The notes beneath the pieces were generated by a model. It ran no database searches. It had not been told where the DNA came from and saw only the letters and a program-made list of their open reading frames with translations. This document shows, piece by piece, positions 37,707 through 46,699 of a DNA stretch of 64,000 nucleotides. The DNA comes from Cytobacillus firmus (GTDB lineage: Bacteria > Bacillota > Bacilli > Bacillales > Cytobacillaceae), in contig NZ_CP086235.1 of assembly GCF_023612095.1 (NCBI RefSeq), positions 2,119,501 to 2,183,500 on the forward strand, written 5' to 3'. Position 1 is the first letter of the stretch, and the number at the start of each line of letters is the position of its first letter. Made by a program: the position numbers and the translations under genes.

Positions 37707-37808
37707 CTACTTTTGCACATCTAACGTTTCTTTTTGCTGTTTCTCTTTTTTCTGATTTTCAGCATCCTTCTTGAAAGCCTCCATTGCTTTATAGAAAAGC
37801 AGAGTCAT
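37707..37808 (-). CDS. Very small Lys/Gln-rich protein (33 aa)
   Basis: A perfect GGAGGTGATC ribosome binding site stands 4 bases before the ATG. The product begins MTLLFYKAMEAFKKDAE and ends in a charged KKEKQQKET helix, so it may bind membranes with its N terminus. No family recognised. Confidence 0.55.
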   Translation of the reverse strand: MTLLFYKAMEAFKKDAENQKKEKQQKETLDVQK

Positions 37809-37871
37809 TTTGATCACCTCCTTATTAGCATGTATCCCCCTGTATTTTTAAGTAAAACTAAGAATGAAAAA

Positions 37872-37955
37872 TTGATAATTTTTGTCAAAATCAATGATAA
37901 AATCATTGACCAGTGTGGTCAATTTTGTTATTTTTGAAATGACCACATTGGTCAT
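37872..37955 (+). promoter_or_regulatory. Promoter and tandem TetR operators
   Basis: TTGATA-N17-TGATAA (37872-37900) is followed by two palindromes of the form TGACCA-N3-TGGTCA, at 37906-37922 and 37939-37955, with centres 33 bases apart (three helical turns). They lie directly upstream of the tetR gene, so autorepression is expected. Confidence 0.75.
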
Positions 37956-37978
37956 TTTTGTGAAAGGAGTGCAATATA

Positions 37979-38602
37979 ATTAATACTACTTTTTACAGTT
38001 TGAAACCCGAAAAACAGGAACGAATTATTAATGCAGCCATGAAAGAATTTGTAAAGAGCGGCTTTGAAAAGGCATCTACAAATGAAATGGTAAAGGATGC
38101 ACAAATAAGCAAAGGCTCATTGTTCAACTATTTCAGCAATAAAAAGGATTTGTATCTCTTTTTGATACAGAATGCAGTAAACATCATTGAACAAATCTAT
38201 ACAGAAATAGACATGAATGAGAGGGACGTTTTTGAAAGAATCAGTCAGGTGGGGTTCATTAAGTTAAACATCCAAAAGAAATACCCCCTTGTATTTGATT
38301 TCTTGAAATCGCTGCTTGAAGAAGAGGCTCAGGATGTAAAATCTGAAATAAATCAACTGCTGGCAAGCATTCAGAAAGATGGCATGAAAAGAATCTACGA
38401 AAATATCGACTGGTCAAAGCTTCGGGAGGATATAGAACCTGAAAAAGCGATGAATATCCTTAATTGGACCATGACTGGTTTTGCGGAGCTGCAAATCGCC
38501 AAAATTAAGTCATTTGTGGATATCGGTAACGAGGTGTTTAACGAATGGGACAGCTATAAAGAAATTTTAAAGCGCTGTTTTTATAAAAATGGGGAGGAAT
38601 GA
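37979..38602 (+). CDS. TetR/AcrR family regulator of the ABC exporter operon
   Basis: An HTH (NEMVKDAQISKGSLFNYFSNK) followed by a helical ligand domain. Extending upstream of the first TTG (38000) in frame gives (ATT)NTTFYSLKPEKQ, matching the usual MNTTF start of close relatives, with AAAGGAG nine bases before the ATT. So an ATT start at 37979 (207 residues) is preferred. It precedes ABC exporter genes and should repress the operon through two palindromes just upstream. Confidence 0.88.
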   Translation: MNTTFYSLKPEKQERIINAAMKEFVKSGFEKASTNEMVKDAQISKGSLFNYFSNKKDLYLFLIQNAVNIIEQIYTEIDMNERDVFERISQVGFIKLNIQKKYPLVFDFLKSLLEEEAQDVKSEINQLLASIQKDGMKRIYENIDWSKLREDIEPEKAMNILNWTMTGFAELQIAKIKSFVDIGNEVFNEWDSYKEILKRCFYKNGEE

Positions 38603-38604
38603 GC

Positions 38605-39506
38605 ATGAGCCTTTTAAAAGTAACCAGCCTGACAAAGAAATTCGGCAAATTTACGGCATTGGATGGGGTAAATCTTGAGTTGCATAAAGGTGAAGTACTG
38701 GGCTTCATCGGACCCAATGGCGCGGGTAAATCAACTACAATCCGGGTATTATTGGGGATCTTAAAGGCGACAAGCGGAGAAGTAAAGCTTTTTAACAAAG
38801 ATGCCTGGCAGGATGCTGTTGACATTCATAAAAGGGTTGCCTATGTGCCTGGTGACGTGAATCTTTGGCCGAACTTAACAGGGGAGAGGTCATTGATTTA
38901 TTTATAAAATTAAATGGCACTGCGAATAAGGAGAAACGTGATGAGTTAATCGATAAATTTGATTTGGATCCTTCCAAGAAGTGCAGAACCTACTCCAAGG
39001 GAAACAGGCAAAAGGTTGCGCTGATTGCGGCCTTTGCCTCTGATGCTGACCTGTTTATTCTGGATGAGCCGACATCAGGGCTCGATCCCTTGATGGAAAA
39101 GATTTTTCAGGAAAGTGTGATGGATGTTAAAAGCCAGGGAAAGAGCGTACTCCTGTCCAGTCATATCTTATCTGAGGTAGAAAAGCTGTGCGACCGGGTA
39201 AGCATTATTCGTCAAGGCAGGATTATTGAGTCGGGAACTTTAAGTGAACTTCGCCATTTAACCCGGACTCAAATCCTCGTGGACACGAAGCTGCCAATTA
39301 CAGGTTTAAAAGAACTGAAAGGTATCCATGACATTCAAGAAAGTAAACATGGGATGACGTTTCAGGTGGATACAACGGAAATGGATGGTGTGATTAAGCA
39401 CATTTCTCCATTTGGCATCATCCGTTTGGAAAGTGCCCCGCCGACCTTGGAGGATCTATTTATGCGCCATTATGAAGGGGAAAAGGATGCAGGAGGTGTC
39501 CGCTGA
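38605..39506 (+). pseudogene. ABC exporter ATPase, broken by one frameshift
   Basis: The Walker A motif GPNGAGKST and start lie in the first frame; the second frame carries the signature TYSKGNRQKVAL (diverged), Walker B DLFILDEPTSGLDP and the switch His (LLSSHIL). Adding one G to the GGGG run at 38881-38884 joins LTGGEVIDLFIKL. The start has GGGGAGG upstream, just after the tetR stop; it ends overlapping the permease ATG. If the indel is a sequencing artefact the gene is intact and powers the permease. Confidence 0.85.
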
Positions 39507-41104
39507 TGGCAGGCAATCATTTGGCGAAAACCATTTTCCTTTCAAAATTTATCTTCCGTCTCGACCGTTTGCGGATCCCGATCTGGGTGCTGGCACTTAC
39601 CTTTTTTACGATAATCGTTCCAACTTCCTTCAAGGGATTATACAATTCCCAGCAGGAAAGAGAAGCTATGGCCCAGACGATGGCCAACCCGGCAATGACT
39701 GCCATGACTGGTCCCGCGGATTTAAGCAACTATACAGTTGGCGTCATGACAGCCCACCAAATGCTTTTAATGACTGCTGCTGTGACCGGTTTAATGAGCA
39801 TCCTCCTGGTAACGCGGCATACCAGGGCAGATGAAGAGGATGGGCGCCTGGAATTGCTCCGTTCGCTGCCTGTTGGGCGACTATCCTATTTAAATGCAAC
39901 CCTGCTTACAGTATCGGCAGCTTGCATCGGATTGGCTCTGATTAATGGATTCAGCCTTTATGCCCTTGGAATTGAAAGCATGGATCTGGAGGGGTCATTG
40001 CTTTATGGTGCAGCATTAGGGGCGGCGGGTTTATTTTTCGCAGGAGTAACAGCCGTGTTTGCTCAAGCTTCAGATAGTTCACGGGGAACCATCGGTTATT
40101 CGATAGCCATTCTTCTTATTTCTTATCTTTTTAGAGCGATCACAGACATCAGCAATGAATCATTATCCTGGCTTTCGCCGCTCGCGTGGGTAACCAAAGC
40201 AGAAGTCTATGATTCTAATAATTGGTGGCCTGTTGTCTTGATGGTTGCTGCAGCTATGGTTCTATTTGCCGCTGCGAATTATTTGAACGCTATTCGGGAT
40301 CTGGATCGAGGATTTTTTCCATCCAGGCCCGGAAAACAATATGCATCCCGCTTTTTGCAGAGTCCAATCGGCCTTGCGTTTAGATTACAGCGGATCGGAA
40401 TCATTTCATGGGCAATCGGCATGTTTGTGCTGGGAGCTTCCTACGGGTCGGTATTAGGGGATCTGGAATCATTTTTCGCCGATAATGAAGCCATGAAGCA
40501 GCTCCTAAAGCCAACAGAAGGGGTCACATTAGTGGAACAGTTCATTCCAATGCTGATGATTGTTATTTCACTGATGGCAACGATTCCTCCAGTGATGGCC
40601 ATGAATAAACTTCGAGGTGAAGAGAAGAAGGAACGATTGGTTCATCTTTTGAGCAGATCCGTTTCGCGGAGCAAGCTGTTAGGAAGCTATTTCGTCATTT
40701 CTGTCATTAACGGATTTCTCATGCTCTCGCTGGCAGCACTCGGATTATGGTCTGCCGGGACTGCTGTGGTGGAAGGCGGGTTGTCTTTTGGGATGATCTT
40801 TGGTGCAGCATTGTCCTATTACCCAGCGATGCTTGTCATGATCAGCCTGGCCGTCCTTCTGATTGGATTCCTGCCAAAATTCACAGGTCTCATTTGGCTT
40901 TACGTCTTATATTCTTTTATTGTGCTGTATCTAGGAGGTTTATTCCAATTCTCTGACTGGATCGGCAGCCTTTCTCCTTTTGGCCATGTTCCGCAGGCAC
41001 CAATTGAGGAATTTTCACTTATTCCGCTGCTGTTATTATGTATGGCTGCCGCGGTGCTGACGTTAGCAGGGTTTATAGGGTTTAATAGGCGGGATATTGA
41101 ATAA
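39506..41104 (+). CDS. ABC-2 type exporter permease, duplicated (532 aa)
   Basis: Twelve predicted membrane segments in two similar halves, each starting with an R(L/I)-rich cytoplasmic stretch (FRLDRLRIPIW and FRLQRIGIISW) and having a matching RHTRADEEDGRLELLRSLPVGR or MNKLRGEEKKERLVHLLSRS loop. This fused layout is typical of the tetronasin/polyketide exporter permeases of Gram-positives. The ATG overlaps the ATPase stop. Probably drug or lipid efflux under TetR control; substrate unknown. Confidence 0.85.
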   Translation: MAGNHLAKTIFLSKFIFRLDRLRIPIWVLALTFFTIIVPTSFKGLYNSQQEREAMAQTMANPAMTAMTGPADLSNYTVGVMTAHQMLLMTAAVTGLMSILLVTRHTRADEEDGRLELLRSLPVGRLSYLNATLLTVSAACIGLALINGFSLYALGIESMDLEGSLLYGAALGAAGLFFAGVTAVFAQASDSSRGTIGYSIAILLISYLFRAITDISNESLSWLSPLAWVTKAEVYDSNNWWPVVLMVAAAMVLFAAANYLNAIRDLDRGFFPSRPGKQYASRFLQSPIGLAFRLQRIGIISWAIGMFVLGASYGSVLGDLESFFADNEAMKQLLKPTEGVTLVEQFIPMLMIVISLMATIPPVMAMNKLRGEEKKERLVHLLSRSVSRSKLLGSYFVISVINGFLMLSLAALGLWSAGTAVVEGGLSFGMIFGAALSYYPAMLVMISLAVLLIGFLPKFTGLIWLYVLYSFIVLYLGGLFQFSDWIGSLSPFGHVPQAPIEEFSLIPLLLLCMAAAVLTLAGFIGFNRRDIE

Positions 41105-41194
41105 TGATAGTTAAAGATAGATATTAAGAAACGCAATCCTCTTAAAGTGATTGAACAGTTTTTGAGAAAATGGCATCCGATAAGGCTGTCATTT

Positions 41195-41353
41195 TTTATC
41201 GCAGTCTAACGGGCAGTAAGACCCCCACTTCAAGACTCAGAGGAATCAAATGAGGATAAGTGGGGGTCAAACTGTCCGTAAAGGCCCGATTGGTTCAACT
41301 AACAATCAGTGGGGGATAAGGAAAACCCCCACTGATTGAAGTTTCACTTTATT
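41195..41353 (+). repeat. Two-hairpin dispersed repeat, copy B
   Basis: Near-identical to the reverse complement of 10684-10841. Relative to copy A, one base pair in the middle stem changes on both sides (CCCCCACTT/AAGTGGGGG here, CCCCCGCTT/AAGCGGGGG in A), keeping the pairing. The last hairpin, CAATCAGTGGGGG/CCCCCACTGATTG, is perfect here. It follows the ABC permease gene in the same relative orientation as copy A follows the VOC gene. Confidence 0.85.
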
Positions 41354-41477
41354 TATAAAATTTTCAGAATTATTATTGTTTTCCGAAGAAATGTGTGGTA
41401 ATTTAGTAAAAACGAAGTTCAGACTTCATAAAATATAATAAAACAGCTTAAACTTCATAATCTTAAGGTGATCCTAA

Positions 41478-42341
41478 ATGAAATTAAAAGAAACAATAGA
41501 AAAAGAGTTTTCTAACCTCTCCAAAGGCCAGCAGAAGGCAGCAAAGTATTTGCTCGATCATCCGAAGGATTTTGCCGTAAAGTCAGCGGGTGAGATTGGA
41601 AAGAGAATCGGGGTCAGTGAAACGACAGTCATCCGTTTCTGCTATTCGATTCAGCTTTCAGGCTATTCGGAGCTTCAAAAGATGGTAAGGGAACAGCTTT
41701 TAAAGGCGAATAGCACACTCGGGCAGTATTTTACGAATAAGGTGGAATTGGCCGAAAAGCCGGAGTTCCTGGCAAGTGTGATGGAGAAGGATTGTCTGCA
41801 TATACGGGAAACGATTCAGAATATAAGCCAGAATGATTTTGATGCCTTGGTTGACCGGCTGATCGAATCGAAAAAAATATATATTTCAGGACTTAGGTCT
41901 TCTTTCTCGGCAGCGAGCTGGCTTTCTTTTACTCTTGGTGTAGTCAGGGGAAATGCGAAGCTGATCAGGCCGGATACGGATGATCTGCTGTTGACGGTCA
42001 CCGAAATGGATAAAGATGCGACGTTTATCGCCATTTCATTCGACCGGTATATGAAGGATACGATCAAAATGGCGGAATTGGCGAAAAAGCAGGGAGCATT
42101 TGTGATTGGCATTACCGATTCAGCGATCGCGCCGATTAAAGAGCATGCTGATTTGCTTTTTCAAATACATTCATCGGAAAAATCGACGATTGATGCGGCA
42201 CCCGCACTATTTTCCTTTTTGAATGCGGTAATTGCGGGGGTGTCCATACATGATCAGGAACGATTTCAAGCAAGGAAAGAACAATATGAAAAGCTGGAAA
42301 GTGAGCATTTTTTTATACAGCCGGGAGGGAAGTTGGATTGA
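41478..42341 (+). CDS. MurR/RpiR family regulator (HTH + SIS)
   Basis: N-terminal HTH_6 (KGQQKAAKYLLDHPKDFAVKSAGEI... SETTVIRFCYSI) and C-terminal SIS sugar-phosphate-binding-like domain (KKIYISGLRSSFSAASWL, DATFIAISFDRYMKDTIKMA). It is the first gene of an operon with peptidase, acetyltransferase and racemase genes; the ligand here may be an acylated amino acid rather than a sugar. Its stop overlaps the next start by four bases. Confidence 0.9.
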   Translation: MKLKETIEKEFSNLSKGQQKAAKYLLDHPKDFAVKSAGEIGKRIGVSETTVIRFCYSIQLSGYSELQKMVREQLLKANSTLGQYFTNKVELAEKPEFLASVMEKDCLHIRETIQNISQNDFDALVDRLIESKKIYISGLRSSFSAASWLSFTLGVVRGNAKLIRPDTDDLLLTVTEMDKDATFIAISFDRYMKDTIKMAELAKKQGAFVIGITDSAIAPIKEHADLLFQIHSSEKSTIDAAPALFSFLNAVIAGVSIHDQERFQARKEQYEKLESEHFFIQPGGKLD

Positions 42342-43465
42342 AGGAAATGATTGAAGAGCTTAAACCCGCATTAGAGATGGTATTTACGCATTTGCACGAA
42401 AATCCGGAAGTGAGCTGGAGGGAATATAAGACAACCGAGTACCTGCAGAAATTCCTGGAATGCCGGGGGTTTCAGGTTCAGCTGTTTGGGGATTGCACCG
42501 GTCTGGTTGTTGAAGTAGGGGAAGGGAGTCCGTGTGTCGCGCTGAGAGCGGATATGGACGCACTTTGGCAGGAAGTGGACGGCAAGTTTCAGGCGAATCA
42601 TTCCTGCGGCCATGATGCCCACATGACGATGGGAGTAGGGGCGATGCTGCTGCTTCAAAAGGCGGGATTCCCCAAGAAAGGCAAGCTGAAATTCATCTTC
42701 CAGCCTGCTGAAGAAAAGGGCACCGGAGCTCTCAAAATGATTGAGCATGGTGTGCTGGATGATGTGGATTACCTGTATGGTGTACATCTAAGACCCATCC
42801 AGGAAATAAGGGACGGGGAAGCATCAGCAGCCATTTACCATGGTGCAGCAAGATTTCTGACCGGGGAAATTATCGGGGAAGACGCCCATGGCGCCCGTCC
42901 GCATCTTGGCCAGAATGCCATCGAGATTGGCGCTTCTTTTATTCATGAAATTAAAAACATTCATTTGGATCCCATGGTCCCCTATACGGCTAAAATGACC
43001 AAGTTCCATGCGGGCAGTGACACAGGCAATATCATACCTGGAAAAGCTTCCTTCAGCCTCGATCTTAGGGCACAAACTAATGAAGTGATAAACGCACTGT
43101 CTGAAAAAATTGAAACGATCACGGAGTATTTATCCAAGCTCTATGGAGTCAAAATTACACTTGAGACGAAAGCGAATGTGGCAGCAGCTGAGGTAGATGA
43201 AGAAGCGCAGCATTTTCTCGAAAAGGCCGTAATCGATGTACTTGGAGCCGGCCAATTACGGGAGCCAATCGTGACATCAGGCGGGGAAGACTTCCATTTT
43301 TACACCCTCAAAAAGCCGAATATTAAGGCCACGATGCTGGGATTGGGCTGTGATTTGCAGCCGGGTCTTCATCATCCGGACATGACGTTCAATCGGGAAG
43401 CGATTTACTCAGGAGTGGAAATATTGGCCAGGGCGGTAATGGCCACTTTGGAAAAGGAGGAGTGA
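42338..43465 (+). CDS. M20 aminoacylase-family amidohydrolase (probable N-succinyl-amino acid desuccinylase)
   Basis: Contains the M20D signatures ALRADMDALW, SCGHDAHM, QPAEEKGTGA and SGGEDFHFY. It hydrolyses N-acyl amino acids. Next to a GNAT and an N-succinylamino acid racemase-like gene, the likely reaction is release of the free L-amino acid from N-succinyl-L-amino acids. TTG start with GGGAGG upstream, overlapping the regulator stop. The next gene starts two bases after its stop. Confidence 0.88.
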   Translation: MKEMIEELKPALEMVFTHLHENPEVSWREYKTTEYLQKFLECRGFQVQLFGDCTGLVVEVGEGSPCVALRADMDALWQEVDGKFQANHSCGHDAHMTMGVGAMLLLQKAGFPKKGKLKFIFQPAEEKGTGALKMIEHGVLDDVDYLYGVHLRPIQEIRDGEASAAIYHGAARFLTGEIIGEDAHGARPHLGQNAIEIGASFIHEIKNIHLDPMVPYTAKMTKFHAGSDTGNIIPGKASFSLDLRAQTNEVINALSEKIETITEYLSKLYGVKITLETKANVAAAEVDEEAQHFLEKAVIDVLGAGQLREPIVTSGGEDFHFYTLKKPNIKATMLGLGCDLQPGLHHPDMTFNREAIYSGVEILARAVMATLEKEE

Positions 43466-43467
43466 AG

Positions 43468-44286
43468 ATGGCTGCTGTGACAATTGATTTGCGGGTATTA
43501 AAGACAGCATCCGATATGAATCTGATTCAAAAGCTGGAAGAGATCATCTGGAATATGGCTCCGCTTCCGGTTCATCAAACCATCACAGCTGCCCAGAACG
43601 GCGGGCTTCTCCTCGGGGCATATATAGAAGAAGAACTTGTGGGATTCAGCTACGGATTTCCCGGTTTCAACAGGGGAAAAGGGTATTTATGCTCCCATAT
43701 GCTCGGCATTCACCCTGAACACCAGGATAAGGGGCTTGGCGCGTTATTAAAGCAGAAGCAAAAGGAACTGGCCGCTGAGATGGGATATGATCTGATCACC
43801 TGGACGTTTGATCCGCTTGAAAGCCGGAATGCATATTTAAATCTTAACAAGCTGAATGCGGTTTGCTCTACATATGTGGAGAATTGCTATGGAGATATGG
43901 ATGATAATTTGAATCATGGACTGCCGACAGACCGGCTAAAGGTGGAATGGTGGATTACCAGTTCACATGTGGAGGAGCGATTGAGTATTGAAACAGCTTC
44001 TGCAGAGAATCCGTTTGACTGGGGAATATCAGAGGACAACTTTCCTGTTTTATTAAATACAGTATGGGAGGCATGTGGCGGACCTGTGCTTGTTCCGATT
44101 CCGGCAAACTTTCAAGCTATTAAAAATCAAAATTTCGAACTTGCGATGGACTGGCGCTTCAAAACCAGAGGGATTTTTCAGGCGTTATTTTCAAAGGGGT
44201 ACGCCATGGCGGGTTTTCAAAAAAGTACAGAAGGCCCGGTACACTACTATGTATTAGTTCAACGAAACGAGCTTACACTCAACTAA
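43468..44286 (+). CDS. GNAT acyltransferase (probable D-amino acid N-succinyltransferase)
   Basis: The N-terminal GNAT domain has the acyl-CoA loop GIHPEHQDKGLGALLKQKQK; a C-terminal extension makes it 272 residues, longer than a single GNAT. In known racemase operons of thermophilic Bacillaceae an equivalent protein succinylates D-amino acids, trapping them for racemisation. ATG 43468 has GGAGG seven bases upstream. Function inferred from context. Confidence 0.85.
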   Translation: MAAVTIDLRVLKTASDMNLIQKLEEIIWNMAPLPVHQTITAAQNGGLLLGAYIEEELVGFSYGFPGFNRGKGYLCSHMLGIHPEHQDKGLGALLKQKQKELAAEMGYDLITWTFDPLESRNAYLNLNKLNAVCSTYVENCYGDMDDNLNHGLPTDRLKVEWWITSSHVEERLSIETASAENPFDWGISEDNFPVLLNTVWEACGGPVLVPIPANFQAIKNQNFELAMDWRFKTRGIFQALFSKGYAMAGFQKSTEGPVHYYVLVQRNELTLN

Positions 44287-44307
44287 CAGGAAAAGGCGGG
44301 AATGAAT

Positions 44308-45474
44308 ATGAAGGTGACTGAAGTCGTATTAAGGCATATGAAAATGAGAATGAAAGCACCATTTACAACAAGCTTTGGCACGTTTCAGGATAAAGAATTT
44401 CTTTTACTGGAAGCGAAGGATGAGAACGGTGTGAGCGGATGGGGGGAATCAGTAGCCTTTCATTCACCATGGTATAACGAAGAAACACTGAAAACAAACT
44501 GGCATATGCTTGAAGATTTCATCATTCCGAATCTATTAAACAAAGAAATGGAACACCCTGATGAAGTGTCGGAAACGCTCTCTTACATACGGAAAAACAA
44601 TATGGCGAAATCGGCTTTCGAAGGGGCCGTTTGGGACTTATATGCCAAGCAGAAGGGAATTCCGCTTGCGAAGGCGCTTGGCGGGACAGCAAATGAGATT
44701 GAGGTTGGAATCAGCATCGGGATTCAGGATTCTGTTGAGGACTTGCTGAACCTCATTGGTGAATATGTAAAGGATGGCTACAAACGAATTAAAGTGAAAA
44801 TAAAGCCGGGCTGGGATGTTGAAGTTATGAGGGAAGTAAGAAAGCATTTTCCGGATATAGCGCTTATGGCGGATGCAAACTCAGCCTACACACTTGAGGA
44901 TATTGAACTGTTAAAACAGCTGGATGAATTTGATTTAATGATGATCGAGCAGCCGCTGGCATCTGATGACATTATTGATCATGCTGTTCTCCAGAGGGAA
45001 CTTAAAACACCGGTCTGCCTCGATGAAAGCATCCATTCCTATGAGGATGCACGCAAGGCGATTGAACTTGGAAGCTGCAAAATTATCAATATCAAAATCG
45101 GCCGTGTCGGGGGCTTGACAGAATCCAAAAAAATTCATGACCTCTGCCAGGAACGCGGCATCCCGGTATGGTGCGGAGGCATGTTGGAATCCGGCATCGG
45201 CAGGGCACACAATATTGCCTTAACCACACTATCAAACTTTATTATGCCAGGGGACACAGCTGCATCATCCCGCTATTGGGAGAAGGATCTGATTGACCCT
45301 GAAGTAACGGTTGAAGATGGCATGATCAAGGTTCCTGAACGATCCGGTATTGGCTATGAACCTAATTATGAAACTATTAGAGAGTTTACTGTTTTTGAAA
45401 AGAGATTTGCGCTGGGGGAGCAGAATGAACAAGCAGCCCTTGTTGGCGGGAATAGTGTCACTCCAGTCAAATAA
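44308..45474 (+). CDS. menC: N-succinylamino acid racemase / o-succinylbenzoate synthase family
   Basis: An enolase-superfamily enzyme. The acid/base lysine motif is [12 protein letters not shown]; metal ligands lie in [14 protein letters not shown] and CLDESIHS; the second catalytic Lys is in [12 protein letters not shown]. Length 388 residues fits the NSAR/OSBS group. Located with desuccinylase and succinyltransferase genes and not with menaquinone genes, so racemisation of N-succinylamino acids is more likely than menaquinone synthesis, although OSBS activity is common in the family. The ATG at 44308 is favoured by AGGCGG upstream; 44302 is possible. Confidence 0.9.
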   Translation: MKVTEVVLRHMKMRMKAPFTTSFGTFQDKEFLLLEAKDENGVSGWGESVAFHSPWYNEETLKTNWHMLEDFIIPNLLNKEMEHPDEVSETLSYIRKNNMAKSAFEGAVWDLYAKQKGIPLAKALGGTANEIEVGISIGIQDSVEDLLNLIGEYVKDGYKRIKVKIKPGWDVEVMREVRKHFPDIALMADANSAYTLEDIELLKQLDEFDLMMIEQPLASDDIIDHAVLQRELKTPVCLDESIHSYEDARKAIELGSCKIINIKIGRVGGLTESKKIHDLCQERGIPVWCGGMLESGIGRAHNIALTTLSNFIMPGDTAASSRYWEKDLIDPEVTVEDGMIKVPERSGIGYEPNYETIREFTVFEKRFALGEQNEQAALVGGNSVTPVK

Positions 45475-45490
45475 AAAGGGCAAATAGCAC

Positions 45491-45525
45491 TCAGAGGGAG
45501 AGAGGATGCTCTCTTTCTCTTTTAA
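45491..45525 (+). terminator. Weak hairpin between racemase and ykvI-like gene
   Basis: AGAGGGAGAG pairs with CTCTCTTTCTCT and a T tract follows. It may partly separate the last gene of the cluster. Confidence 0.4.
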
Positions 45526-45568
45526 TCAAAGTTGTCAAAAAATTCAAATATTAAAAGGGGGAATAGTT

Positions 45569-46654
45569 TTGAAAAAGAGTATTCAGATTGCCGGGGCCTT
45601 TATTGGGGTCATTGTCGGAGCAGGCTTTGCTTCCGGGCAGGAAATTTTGCAGTTTTTTACGGGCTTTGGCTGGATGGGGATTGCCGGAGCTGTGCTGGCG
45701 ACTTTTTTCTTTGCTTTTCTTGGCATGAATTTAACCCAGCTTGGAAGCCGTCTGCAGACAGATTCCCATAAAGATGTGATTTACCATATTTGCGGAAAGT
45801 ATCTTGGTATGGCTGTTGATTTCATCATTACATTCTTCCTTTTCGGAGTGGCCGTCGTCATGCTTGCCGGATCGGGATCGATCTTCGAAGAGCAGTTCGG
45901 CATCCCGAGTTTGGCCGGAAATATCATTATGGCTGTGTTAACGATCCTGACCGTATGTCTGAACATCCAAAAAGTCATTTCAATTATCAGCCTGGTGACT
46001 CCATTTCTGCTGCTCATGGTGGTTATCATTAGCGGCTATGCTCTAAGCACGATGGGATTGGATTTCTCGGAAGTTCAGAAATTGGCGGAAAGCGGGACGC
46101 CAGCTGCGTCTAACTGGTTTATGGGCGGATTGCTGTATGTTTCTTATAATATCGCGGCTGGTGCTGCTATGCTTGCTGTCATGGGCGGCACAACAAAAGA
46201 TGAAAAGCAGGCTGGCTTGGGCGGCATCCTGGGCGGTGTTGGACTGGGTGTCCTGATTTTACTGATCAATGTAGCCATGCTGGTTAAAATGGACGTGGTT
46301 GAAGGATCTCCAATGCCAATCCTAGCGCTTGCAAATGAAATTTCCCCGGCATTTGGACTGTTAATGTTCGTCGTCCTGCTGGGCATGATCTACAACACAG
46401 CTGTTGGGATGCTGTATGCCTTCACTGCAAGAATCGTAAAAAGAGAGAATCCTAAATTCAATATCTTTGTTGTATTATTCGGAGCTGCCGCTTTTGGCGC
46501 CAGTTTCATCGGCTTCATCACTTTGGTCGGAACGGTTTATCCTTTAATGGGGTACTTAGGATTTACTTTGATTGCGGCGATTGTGTTTGCTTGGTTTAGG
46601 GGGAAGAGGAAGGCTGTTGGGAGGATTGGAAGCGGGGTTGTTTTAAAACAATAG
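45569..46654 (+). CDS. YkvI family membrane transporter-like protein
   Basis: A 361-residue protein with ten membrane segments and the AGAFIGVIVGAGFASGQEILQFF N-terminal signature of the YkvI family, which is related to amino acid permeases of the APC/LeuT-like fold. Start at TTG 45569 with AAAGGGGG seven bases upstream. As the last gene of the racemase cluster it may import the D-amino acid or its derivative. This link is inference. Confidence 0.85.
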   Translation: MKKSIQIAGAFIGVIVGAGFASGQEILQFFTGFGWMGIAGAVLATFFFAFLGMNLTQLGSRLQTDSHKDVIYHICGKYLGMAVDFIITFFLFGVAVVMLAGSGSIFEEQFGIPSLAGNIIMAVLTILTVCLNIQKVISIISLVTPFLLLMVVIISGYALSTMGLDFSEVQKLAESGTPAASNWFMGGLLYVSYNIAAGAAMLAVMGGTTKDEKQAGLGGILGGVGLGVLILLINVAMLVKMDVVEGSPMPILALANEISPAFGLLMFVVLLGMIYNTAVGMLYAFTARIVKRENPKFNIFVVLFGAAAFGASFIGFITLVGTVYPLMGYLGFTLIAAIVFAWFRGKRKAVGRIGSGVVLKQ

Positions 46655-46667
46655 GAACTTTTTTAGA

Positions 46668-46698
46668 AAGCTCAGTTCTCCTGAGCTTTCTTTATTTT
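46668..46698. terminator. Bidirectional terminator
   Basis: AGAAAGCTCAG-TTCTC-CTGAGCTTTCT followed by a T-rich stretch, between convergent genes. Confidence 0.75.
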
Positions 46699-46699
46699 A

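Noticed and set aside
44308..45474. Menaquinone o-succinylbenzoate synthase in a men operon
   Set aside because: No other men genes nearby; the neighbours fit N-succinylamino acid racemisation better.
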